Positions 1 to 10,229 of a stretch of 64,000 nt of DNA are shown here, piece after piece; within the stretch, counting starts at the first letter, position 1, and each line of letters begins with the position of its first letter. Origin of the DNA: Petunia secreta (lineage: Eukaryota > Streptophyta > Magnoliopsida > Solanales > Solanaceae); assembly GCA_029990175.1 (NCBI GenBank), contig JARKIP010000211.1:1-64000 (forward strand), written 5' to 3'. A program made the translations under genes and the position numbers. The notes under the pieces were generated by a model. The model saw nothing but the letters and a program-made list of their open reading frames with translations, did not search any database and had not been told where the DNA came from.

Positions 1-330
1 GCAGATCGGAGCAGAGATCTGCTTGGCCGGAGATGGAGGAAACAGCAGCAGCTAGTCGCCGGAGATGGAGGAGGAAGGACGACGGGAGGTTCTAGTCGCC
101 GGAGATGGAGGAGGGATGGCGGCTGGGTGGGTGGTGGGTGGAGGAGGAGAAAGAAAAGAGAGAGAAGTTAGGGTTTGTGATAGGAGAAAGGGGGAAATGA
201 GTAAATGGTATGTAGGGTAATATATTTAAAAGTATCGTTATTTAGGGTAAATGTTTAAAAGTATCGGTATTTTTTGTAATTTAGCTATTAGGATTGTCAT
301 CTAGTGTAAATTTTCCATTAAAAATTCAAG
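1..330. other. Purine-rich flank with short direct repeats
   Basis: No gene is recognisable here. A CCGGAGATGGAGGAG-type unit occurs three times (about 27-40, 51-77 and 93-116). It is followed by GGTGG and GGAG runs, then an AT-rich stretch in which 'AGGGTAA..TTTAAAAGTATCG' is repeated twice (about 215-275). It could be the edge of another repeat or a gene 5' region cut by the window. I cannot tell which. Confidence 0.4.
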
Positions 331-1021
331 ATGTTGCGCATTTGTACTTGAGCTTAAAAATTGGAATGGAACTCATAATTTGGTACACTTGTTTTGATCA
401 CAGGAGCATATTTTAGAATCTTAAATTTTGGATTACTTGTTTTTGAGTTGTTCTTGAAACTCGTGAAAATTGTGCTTGTTGGTAATTGTTTGAGAACCGT
501 GGGACGAGAACATATTTAGTGATGGAAAGGCTAGTTGGAAGTGCATTAGATCCACTAGTTGGAATTAATAAGAGTGCCAAAAACATGAAAACTCACTAGC
601 TTGTATTACTTGGTTGAACCCATGACTTATGCACCCCACTCATGTTTGATTTTTCAATTTTGCAATATTGTGAGCATGTATGAAAGAAAGGTTTCTTGTG
701 TGTGAGATTAGAATTAAGAATGGAATGAGGGTGTCTTGAAACACTTGCAACCACACAAAAATAGTGGGCTGATCGCCCAGGTGGCTAAGGCGGCCACCTC
801 TGTACACTGCCCTCTTTGAAACTGTTTAGGCGGGCCGCCTAAATTTTGGGCGAGCCGCCTATTTTGTTTCCTGCTCTCTGAACATTGTGAGGCGGACAAC
901 CTCTGTCTGGGGGAGGACTGCCTCCCCCTGTGTCGCCTCACTGCTTCATTTTTTCCTTTTGCTTTCATAATATAATGCACTTAAACATTTCTAACTTTCG
1001 TTTGCATATGATTCAGGCACA
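331..1021 (+). other. Leader of non-autonomous LTR element A
   Basis: This noncoding stretch lies just upstream of the first ORF of element A. At 770-935 it holds a cluster of GC-rich palindromic modules, including the perfect inverted repeat TTTAGGCGGGCCGCCTAAA at 825-843 and an AGGTGGC...GCCACCT pair near 780-798. The same kind of module occurs in the LTRs of this family. No LTR end or primer-binding site is visible here, so the 5' LTR of A is probably outside the window or has been replaced. Confidence 0.45.
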
Positions 1022-2849
1022 ATGGCAAGAGCCGGAAAAAGGAAACCACAAGCGTCACCTCCCCACTCCGATGATGATGCACGTGATGAAATTCTGTTAG
1101 CTAATTTATCAAGGCAAGCAAGGGGTGAATTGAGAAAGAAAAAGAAACAAGAAGCTTCATCATCTCGAGCTCGACCACAAGAGCCTAGAGAAACTGAGTC
1201 GAATGATGAGGAGGGGAAGGATGACAATACAAGCGAAGGTGAGGAGACAAAACCTCAAGTTCAAGAGTCTAAGTCTGATGATGATGATCTCCCAGAAGAA
1301 TAGCCAAGACGATTCAAAACAAAAGCAGCTTGTTGGTTATACTATAAAATCTTTCAACATAGGCATATGAATCCCGAGGGGGTCACAGGGATAAAAGGTG
1401 TGCAAAAGAGGAACCCCGACATTTATGCAAGATACATAGGGACGGGGTGGCATAGAGAACTTGGGATAGCATTGGGTCACGGAATCGAACACATGGTTAC
1501 AGAATTCGATGCTAATTTAGCTAAGAATCCAGAAAATAACATGACAGTGTATTGCAGGGAAACATTTGTTAATGTATCTATAAAAGCTTTGATAAGATTT
1601 CTTAAGCTCGGGAGGAACTTTTCTCCGAAGTAACACATGGCAAAGTTAGCCATGTCGGAAATGGAATCCCCGTGGAGACAAAATGGAGTTCAAATTGTGT
1701 GTTCCGACCTAGACTTTGAAGCAAAAGGATGGCACTACATTGTTATCTCCAGAGTACGCCCCACAAGTCAAGACAATAAACTTACATTGAAGAAGGCAGT
1801 CATGATAGGATTTTTGATGACCAGTATAAGGTCAATTTGGGGGCTGAGATGGTCAAGCAAATGGTAGAAGTAGCAAACTCAGGAAAAGACAACCTGTCAT
1901 TTCCACTGACATTGATTGCGTTCATGATTCATAACGGTTGTGAAGAATGGCCATACGATACCCACTCAAACCCAATATCCCCATTCAACTGGCATGCCAT
2001 CAAGGACACTCATCCACCACCCCCTTCAAGTACTCTTGCACCTTCTGCCACTGCTTTGGCTTCTACTTCGGAGGCAGTCCCTCCGCACTGTGAGTCTTGC
2101 CCCTCTGCACCTGGTGGCACTGATACTGGCTCTATGCCAGAACAGATGCCTCGAGTAGTACGCAACTTTGAGATGTCGAGTTGGATGAGATTCTGACTCT
2201 TATCTCCAAGTTGCCACAAGTCCAACCCCCACCTCCACCTCCACCTCCACCACTAGCTGCTACCCCCGAACAGTTCTCGGCTATGGTACATGCGATGCAT
2301 GCTCATACATTAGCTATTGAGAGCAACACTAAAGCCCTTGGTGATCACACTGAAGCTCTTAAGAGACACACCGAGGCGCTTGAGGGGACACAAAGAGATA
2401 TAGCCGACATGAGGCTTTTCATAATAGAGATGACTCGGTACTTCATTGCTATGGACAAGAAGATGAGTAAGGCTTTTCATGTGCCTCCGGGGTTGGATAC
2501 ACCATTGAGGAGTGCATCACCTTCTGGGATCCGACCCATGGTCTCTGGGCCCTCCACTAGCACTCCTTCTTTTGTACCCACAGCTGCTCCTGTCCCCTCT
2601 ATAATCGAGCTTGGTGCACCTACAATCTAGACCTTTGCCCCTATAGTCCAATCCACTGCTCCTATAGTCCAGCATTTAAAGGCTCCACACCCAACCACTA
2701 CTATCATGCCGGGATCTTCCAGCTCCAAGGCTCCTCGTAAGCTTTCTCAGAAAGCTCAAGAGAAGGAAGCCAAGGAGTTCAGAGAGGATATAGAGGCCAT
2801 AAAGGCTATGCAGATTGATTGTGATGAGGATGATTTTACTTAGGATGAT
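1022..2849 (+). pseudogene. Element A ORF, putative plant transposon protein-like, broken
   Basis: The frame starts at the ATG at 1022 with a basic/acidic, low-complexity N terminus. It continues in one frame through stops at 1301-1303 and 1631-1633, shifts frame near 1805-1818, and shifts again near 2180. The core (about 1310-1960) resembles the plant family annotated 'putative plant transposon protein', with a GWHRELG segment and a conserved hydrophobic/aromatic spacing. A proline-rich linker follows (2225-2260). Then comes a coiled coil built from repeated 'H(T/A)xAL' units (about 2285-2440), an S/T/P-rich region and a charged tail. The ORF is cut at 2849 by element H and its tail resumes at 22074. 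Element B carries a shorter homologue. The function is unknown. At least two stops and two frameshifts make it a pseudogene. Confidence 0.7.
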
Positions 2850-3653
2850 TGTTATTTCCCAAGACACACCACTTATTACTCAAGGACCAGTTTCTTTAAT
2901 GTGCTCCTTTACTTTATTAAATGCAGAATTAAATAAACTGTAAGTAAATGAACACTTGACTTTAGTGTGGAAAAACCCCATTAACTAGGGATTAAAAAAC
3001 TACGACCTACTCTTCCATGTAGGATTTCAACTTCACTATTTGAAAGATTCACTTGGTTACAAGACTACTTTCTTACTAACCTAAAACTAACTCTAATTCT
3101 TTAGTGACCCCTTTCACAATCAGTGAAGTTTCTCCAAGTACAAGACCTTAATCCAATGATACAACTCGATAGTACCTACTACAGATGAACAAAGACTGAA
3201 CTTTGACAAGACTTAATCTAAGGAACATGTTCTTTACTTAGTTCCCTATAGCTTAATGATTACCCAAATATAATGAAGACTCTTTCAGTGTTATAGCTCG
3301 ATTCTTTCTATATTTTGTGCATATCTTCAACAGCTGAAATACTTCTTATTTTATAGCCTTGAATACTTGAGAAGTCTTGAGCAATTAGAACTCCAAAGCC
3401 CTTCAAGTGTTTGAGTCCTAATTGAACTCCTTGCTTATCCTCAAGCCTTATCCTAATCTTATGCAATCTTTTCTTATCTCGTACATCCCTGCATGATTAT
3501 CAGAATTAACATTAGATTTTAAGATAACAATTAATGTTCTCGCTTAAATGATTTTGCGTAATTAGTTTATTCAGCTGCAGTGATCCAAAGGAGCAAGTCC
3601 TTGATCTGCTCCTTCGTCATTAGTCAAAACTTCCAAGCTTATTCAAGCTAATA
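2850..3653 (-). repeat. Element H 3' LTR (left copy)
   Basis: It begins TGTTATTTCCC on the plus strand and ends ...AGCTAATA, where the other copy ends ...AGTTAACA. The terminal CA has therefore mutated to TA. It matches 21264-22068 throughout, with scattered substitutions. It contains imperfect copies of the AAGGAAC..GTTCCTT palindrome (for example 3220-3236). Confidence 0.93.
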
Positions 3654-4110
3654 TTTCCCCCATTTTGATGATGACAAACTCATAGACTTTGTTTTATATC
3701 CTTAATAACTTGCAACTCAAAAACCACATTAGCGGAAATCAAATTCATCATTAAGGATCATGTTCTTTAAACTTGTTATAAATATCATAAGCAAACTCAT
3801 ACTTACTCTTCCCCCTTTTGGCATCTTTGAAAAGTTTGCATAAGTCAGAATTTATCAAGCAAAAGAACAAGAAACTCATAGCCATTAAGGCAACTCAAGA
3901 TGCAAGCATAATTCAACATTAAGTGACTGCATAAAAATGATATTAGCTATCGAAGATAATTCATCATTAACAAAAAGATTTCATCCAGGAGAAAAAAAAC
4001 TAAGGAAGTACTGCTAAACTAATCAAAACCTAAAGATAAGAAGGCTAGGCAACTAGAACTACACTAAATCCCACTAGTCAAAAGATGGCTACAAGGTTTT
4101 GGGGTCTCAG
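3654..4110 (-). other. Element H 3' noncoding region with polypurine tract
   Basis: The polypurine tract is the reverse complement of 3654-3668 (AAAATGGGGGAAA in sense), directly against the LTR and preceded by TCATCATC. This is the second-strand primer arrangement typical of Sirevirus-type copia elements. The rest is AT-rich and noncoding, with an imperfect AAGGATCATGTTCTTTA-type palindrome near 3757-3772. Confidence 0.75.
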
Positions 4111-6053
4111 GTGGTGGAATTACTAGGTCCTTGAGACTTATCCTGCAAAAGTTATAACATTTTCTGAAGCATCCGTTCATTTGTTTCTTTTGCCTTAGCA
4201 GCTTCAACTTTCCAGAAGTCTCTCTCTACCTCCAACCTCTTAATCTCAGTAGCTTGCATATCAATTCGCTGCCTCAACACCCTCACCTTATTGTTCTAAG
4301 GTCCCTTGGAGGAACCAACAATAGTAGCCCCAATAGTAGTAGCAGCACGCTCAGCTTTGATAGTCATGTCACAGCTGATCAGTGTAGTAGCCCAAAATCT
4401 TTCCTTCTTTGTAGCAGTTTTCACTTCCTTCAATAAAATGCCTAATTTGTCAAATAGATTAATCAAAATGAATCCATATGGGAGAGTATGTTTCTTTTTC
4501 CCAGTCATTACTCTAATAATCAGATGCACCGTAAATATGGGCCAATTTATTTGCTTGTCAGAGTCTAGCAACTCCATAAGGATCAGGTCTAAGAAACTTG
4601 CTTTTGATCTTTTCTCTTATCTGGGAAACATGATCTAACAGAAGTTGATGCTTTGGTTGCATCTTACATTTTTCCACTGCTCTTGGTTTTTCTTGTTGTG
4701 GATGCTCAACAAATATTCTTGTAATCTCCAAGGCAATTGTCAAACCTGTGAGATCAGGCCATTCCCTCTTAACATAGTCACTATATCCAACAACAGGAAT
4801 ATCAAACAGTTCTCCCAGTTCTTGTGCATAAAAGGAAAAGTCCTTTCCATTCACTATACCGTTGATTCTGCCTTCATCAACGGAGCAGTTGAAAAAGAAT
4901 TCAACCACTTCATCTCTGGCAATCTTCCCTTTGATTTTAAAGACCATGTCATTCCATTGTTTGTCAAGCTTCTCCAGCAACCAACACATCCCTTCTTCCA
5001 TATCAGCAAGTACTCTCCCTTTCAACAACTTCCTTTTATAATAATCAGTATGCAGATTCTTTCCAGCCTCCTTCTCTTCACTTTCAATTTCAGCCTCCTC
5101 TTCTTGGTTCTCAGCTTCTCCCTCAGACTCAGTGATTTCATCTACTAAAGCCCTCTTAGAAGATCTTGTTCTCTTTGACACAGATCCAGCACTGAAAGAT
5201 CTCTCATTAGTCTTTACAGACCTCCTTTGAGAAGTTCTTCTTTTCCTGGTCAAAGGAACAATTTCTTCTTCCTCTTCCTCAGAGTCATCAACTGGCACAA
5301 CAACCTCAGGAACCTGTTTCTGCTTACTCTTTCTTGTTTCTCTCAAGAGTCTCAACCATTTGTGTATCAGCAGCTTTTACAGATCCTCTGGTTCTCCTAA
5401 CACTATTGACAGGAGTCTGGGTAGAAGGAACAGTTCCTTTACCCTTCCCAGAACTTTTCTTTTGACTTTTCTTCTGAATTCCGGGCTTATAACTATCACT
5501 GATCTTTTTAAGCTTAGGATTTATTTCAGCAAGCTTAGTAGGATCAACAGGTCCCTGCTTTGTCCACATTTTTTCAAACCTCTCAATTTACTTAAATCAA
5601 CAAGTGGCCTATCACTGTCACTAATTGCCTCATCCACATCCACCATTTCGACATCATCCATTGGTGCTCTAGAAGCATCCAGTGGAGACTCAGAAGACTC
5701 TTGTATGGGAGCTTCTAAACATTTCATAATTTCCTTTTCCCCTCTCACTATCTAGTACAGACACACCTAGCCCATCTACTTCCTCACCCTTATCATCAAC
5801 TGCATTTAAAGGTTCAATATAGTTTACCTTGAATTCATACTGGATCATGGCCCTAGACAAATCATCCATATGCTCTAGTGTCTCACCAATAGATAGACCA
5901 GATCCTTCCCCCTGAATTTCAGAGTAAGAGTGTTTAGGGTTTTGGTTTTCTGGAAGTGGTGAATTTGTTTGCATGGGTGAGGTAGGGTTTTCAACTGGAG
6001 TTTATTCAGTGGTAGGATTGAATGAAGTGTTTTCAGGTGAGAGAGACATGTCA
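4110..6053 (-). pseudogene. Envelope-like ORF of copia element H, broken
   Basis: This third gene lies after RNase H, the place where Sireviruses carry an envelope-like ORF of unknown function. The first ATG is at 6053-6051, with a stop about 16 codons in (near 6004). Frames then change near 5745, 5570, 5340 and 4570. Visible parts include an S/T/P-rich N terminus, strongly acidic and lysine/arginine-rich middle stretches (about 5300-5100) and a globular segment (about 5010-4760) with a W...M..K.KG....E.VEFF pattern. A charged coiled coil ends near 4112. The globular part recalls the plant-transposon-protein fold seen in element A. I see no convincing signal peptide, so the 'envelope' name is positional only. 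Confidence 0.65.
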
Positions 6054-6690
6054 ACAATTCGTTGCAAATGATAAATAATCAACCTTTCTGAAATTTTGGA
6101 AACTTAAAGATGAGAATTTTAGATTAGAGCTTAAGGATTTATATAACAACAAGAAGTAGAGATAGAGATAGAGTCTAAAATGATTTACCTTCAGTTTCCT
6201 TGCTTAAATAGAGTTTCCGACTGACTAGGTCACTTGAACGGCCGTTATGATTAGAGTTCAAGTGGGATAGAGTGTGGAACGGTTCCTTGATGGGACTATT
6301 TTTCAGAGAGATAGAGGTTTAGTGGGATTTAGACTCTTCTAATTACCTATGACCATCAAACTCTAATAATTTCTGAAAAAATAAAGTATATACCCGAGAA
6401 TGTGACAAGGAACAGTTCCTTTACCCAATTCCAATCAAATTGCATAATCTGAAATTTTAAGAACATAAGGGTAACATCATTAAAATTTAGTAAACTTAAA
6501 CATAAATCATGGCATAGAGCATACAATTAAGTATAGAACTGAGCTGAAAACTTCAAATTGACTTTAATAAAATTTATTTTTAAGCCAAATTTTCTAGTCA
6601 ATTTTCGAAGTAAAGCTCAGTAGACGTGAATTTAATCATCACTAATTCTACCCTGTTCCTTTTAAAATGATTTTTACTTAAGGCCCTTGT
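6054..6690. other. Element H noncoding spacer between RNase H and envelope-like ORF
   Basis: This AT-rich stretch has no supported ORF. It holds GGAACGGTTCCTT at 6276-6288 and AAGGAACAGTTCCTTT at 6407-6422, two members of the palindromic word family scattered through H. Nothing else is recognised. Confidence 0.6.
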
Positions 6691-7695
6691 AAATATGTAA
6701 GCAATTTGTTTATCAGTAGGGCAAAAAACTATAGTAGTCAATCATTTTTCATAATTGTCCCTCAAGAAATGATGTCTTTTGTCAATGTATTTAGTGCTTT
6801 TTTGATGCACTGAATTTTTAGTCATGTTAACTGCACTATGTTATCACAATCGATAGGAACAGTTCCTACATCAATACCAAAATCCTATAATAGTTGTTTT
6901 ATCCACAACAATTGTGAACAACATGAGGCAGCTGCCACATACTCAGCCTCTACAATTGAAACTGCCATTAAATTTTGTTTCTTGGTTCCCCATAAAACCA
7001 AACACTCACCAAGAAAATGTGCCATATCTGAGGTACTTTTTCTATCAACAGGGAAACCTGCATAATCAGCATCAGTATATCCAACAAGATTAAAGTTACC
7101 ATCTTTTGGGTACCAAAGTCCCAAGGAACCTGTTCCTTTCAAATATCTCAAAATTCTTTTAACAATTTTCAAATGAGATTCCTTCAGATCTGACTGAAAC
7201 CTAGCACATAAACCAACACTAAACACAATGTTAGGTCTACTAGCAGTTAAGTAAAGCAAAGAACCAATCATACCTCTATACAATTTTTGATCAACTGAAT
7301 TACCATGTTCATCAATTTCCAATTTAGCAGCAGTGACAATTGGTGTATTGATTTCCTTAGCATTATCCATGTCAAATCTGTTAAGTAATTCCTTAACATA
7401 TTTTTGTTTGTGGATCATAGTTCCATTTAAAGTTTGTTTGATTTGTCAACCCAAAAAGAAATTGAGTTCACCCATCATGCTCATCTCAAACTCACTCCCC
7501 ATCAGACTTGCAAATTACTTACTTTAATTTTCACTAGCACCAAAGATTATATCATAATACATAAATTTGCACAATTAAGAGATTTTTACCTTTTTCTTTT
7601 AAGAACAGTGTGCTATCAATTTTACCTCTTTTATATCCATGCTGAAGTAGGAATTTTGATAACCTTTCATACCAAGCCCATGGTGCCTTCTTGAG
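6690..7695 (-). pseudogene. Element H reverse transcriptase C-terminal part and RNase H
   Basis: Read on the minus strand, the segment next to the G insertion (7695-7590) encodes the copia RT motif around AWYERLSKFLL. The YVDD active-site region near 7575-7552 is disrupted by a small indel and a stop. An open stretch at 7418-6885 then gives the thumb/connection region (TASRPNI, RYLKGTGSLGLWY). RNase H follows, with GYTDADYAG, KSTS.MAHFLG and EAEYVAA. The upstream half of the same enzyme lies at 17349-17900, because elements G and a solo LTR are inserted within it. It is not functional. Confidence 0.9.
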
Positions 7696-9075
7696 TGAAA
7701 CGACCTCGGTCAGTCGTTTCGGAAGTTATGACTCCGATTGGCGTGCCGATAATTTTAAAATATTAGTAATGTCCATTAGGACCTGTCTGTAAAATTTGAG
7801 CTAAATCAGACCTCGTTTGGTAGGCAACGGAAGAAGGTTTCAGTTTTTACCGGCGATAAATATTAAAAAGAGATTTTTGAACTTGGTTTTGGCGAACGAG
7901 CTCCGATTCGAAATCCAAAAGCGCAGCTAGGTTCGTATGATTATTTGTAACTTTTGGGAACTTTCGAAAATAAATTTCGATGTTGTTCGGCTAGTTTCCG
8001 CTAAAATGCCGAAAGTTAAATAATTTAACTTTTCCTATTTAAATTCGCATCTTGAGTTTCGGGAGTCCAATTTGAGATCCGCCTTCGCGAGTATGTTACA
8101 TATATTTTGTATAACTTGTATGCAAAAGTTTGAATTATTTCGAATATCGTAGGGTACTGTTTTAATTTTTACCATAACAGCGAATTTATTTAAAAAAAAA
8201 AAAAGAAAAAGACAAAATAAAAAAAGGGTGGCGGTGGCTGAGCTTATATTAAGCTCAAAAGGCATAGGAACAGAGGAGATATACACAAACATAAGAACAT
8301 AACGACACAGCAAAAAAAAGTATGAAAAATGCCAGAAAATGGAAAAAGGGGCCGGAGAAAAGTAGAATTTTCACCCGGAAACATTCAGGTAACGATCTTA
8401 ATATATTATTTGAGTTTATTACGTGTGTTTAAATATATTTTGACGGTAGAAATTGAGATATTAGACATCGTCCTAATAAGTTCAATTAATAGTTTAAAGG
8501 GTCAAATGGATCCCGATAATGGAATTGAATATATCTTCGTACTCAGTGAATTATGGGCAACTTATAAATGTAATTTATTTGGGGTTTTGTTATGTGGCCT
8601 TAAACCCTGTATATAGTCCTGGCCTGCGTATTGCGTATGCGAATAGGGTATCAGGTTCCTACCTGGATTGCCCTAAGATGTGAGGAATGAAGCCTTTAGC
8701 CTAATGTGATATATTTTTCTGCTTATTGATCACAGTGGGATCGTTTGGCAATGAATTCAAAAAAAAAAAAAACGCGGTTGTTGGTCGCAATGCTAACTTT
8801 TGAGAGAGGTAAGTGTTTATATCCATTTCTTTGGAGGCACCTGGCCTCGTGGATTTTCTACCACGTGTTCCTTACGTGTGTAGCTGCCGATAGGCGTACT
8901 CATTACGCCTTAGCTTTGAACTTATATTCTATATTATATGTTATCCTGTTATTGGTATTGCATTGAGAATCTGAGTATTGTACTTTGGCTGTGAGTTGGT
9001 ATATACTTTCCAGCTGTCGACGAGAGTCCCGCGCTGGTGATGGATTATTATTGCATCATGTTGCATTCGTATGCC

Positions 9076-9304
9076 CATTGCATCATATTGAGGGTAGGAG
9101 GATTCCGCCCTCGGAGCAGGAGGATTCCGCTCCATTGCATCATATTGAGGGTAGGAGGATTCCGGCCTCGGAGCAGGAGGATTCCGCTCCATTGCATCAT
9201 ATTGAGGGTAGGAGGATTCCGCCCTCGGAGCAGGAGGATTCCGCTCCATTGCATCATATTGAGGGTAGGAGGATTCTGCCCCCGGAGCAGGAGGATTCCG
9301 CTCC
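9076..9304. repeat. 57-bp minisatellite, 4 copies (element G LTR)
   Basis: Units start at about 9076, 9133, 9190 and 9247. Each contains CATTGCATCATATTGAGGG, then AGGAGGATTCCG-type halves. 57 is a multiple of three and the unit lacks stops in several frames, so spurious repeat ORFs appear on both strands. The right LTR has five units. Confidence 0.92.
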
Positions 9305-9469
9305 ATCTATTTGGCACATGTGACACCATTGCATCATACTGCATTCATCCCATTTCATTGCACCGCGTGCTGACTATTGTGTGACTATCGTGTTGTGTCT
9401 TATATATGCGGTATGTATACCATGTTTTGAACGTATCTCAGTTTGCCTATATATTTCTGGCTCGTATCC

Positions 9470-9565
9470 CGGGTTGCACGCCGCGACAGTGTAAATATAC
9501 GAATCGGGTTGCACGCCGCAACAGTATGAATATATGGATCGGGTTGCACGCCGCAACAGGATGTA
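9470..9565. repeat. 35-bp minisatellite, 3 copies (element G LTR)
   Basis: CGGGTTGCACGCCGC recurs at 9470, 9505 and 9540, each followed by a short AT-rich spacer. The same array is in the right LTR near 15188-15285. Confidence 0.88.
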
Positions 9566-10217
9566 TTTCTGATTGTCGACATGTTCAGGATATCTATATG
9601 TTCTGTCTACCTTATGTCCCTGGCTGTTTATGATTCCATACGTGTTTTCAGTTATTATTTGGCTTTGCCTGTTTATAGTTCAAATAAGATGGATTTAGTT
9701 TATCTGTTTTTCTTCTCCCTGGCTAGCTATCCTGTTCTTGGAGGTGGCTAGTCTGCCCCACTTATTGAGTCCTTTTGACTCACCCTTGTTTGTTGTTTGT
9801 TTCTTGTCTATCTATTTCGTTTCGGCAGGTTCGCTCCAGGATTGAGTTCGCCACGTTGTGAAGGAGCGAAGACGACGTCAGCTGTCAGGGTGAGCCAGCT
9901 TTTATTCCGGATGGCCACCAGTTTATTGGTTATTATTTCAGTTGCATTTTGCTCCCTTCAGGAGGTATTTGTCTTATTTTGTACTCTTAGATGTCTAGTC
10001 TGGATAGCCCTAAACCTAGTATGTTGGGTAGTCAGCTGTAATTTCTTTCGTACACCTTAGAGGTATCAGTATGTCAGTGTTTTTTTTAAGTCTTATTCTT
10101 ATTTATGAATTGAATTGTATTTATTTTCCTAATTTAATTGGTAAGGGTTCGCCCGACGAGTCTAGGGGAGGATGTCGGGTGCCCGCACGGCCTAGCCGGA
10201 TTTCGGATCGTGTCAGT

Positions 10218-10229
10218 TGGTATCAGAGC
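10218..10229 (+). promoter_or_regulatory. Element G primer-binding site (tRNA-Met type)
   Basis: TGGTATCAGAGC lies two bases after the 5' LTR end. It is complementary to the 3' end of plant initiator tRNA-Met, the usual primer for first-strand synthesis in many plant LTR elements. Confidence 0.92.

Larger units (their letters stand above)
7696..10215 (+). repeat. Element G 5' LTR
   Basis: It starts TGAAACGACC and ends CGGATCGTGTCA, right before the primer site. It aligns with 13357-15923 over its full length. It holds two minisatellites (57-bp and 35-bp units). ORFs within it arise from these repeats and are not genes. Confidence 0.9.

Noticed and set aside
1..300. Host gene 5' exon
   Set aside because: Repeated CCGGAGATGGAGGAG units suggest coding or leader DNA on one strand, but no frame, splice site or family can be supported.
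4254..5148. Plus-strand ORFs over the envelope-like region
   Set aside because: They are antisense shadows of the minus-strand ORF; composition follows the Glu/Lys codons of the other strand.
9076..9304. CRISPR-like array
   Set aside because: Units are contiguous tandem repeats without unique spacers and lie in a plant LTR.
8941..9384. Repeat-rich ORFs on both strands
   Set aside because: They come from the stop-free 57-bp minisatellite in the G LTR; all frames give repeats and none has a family match.
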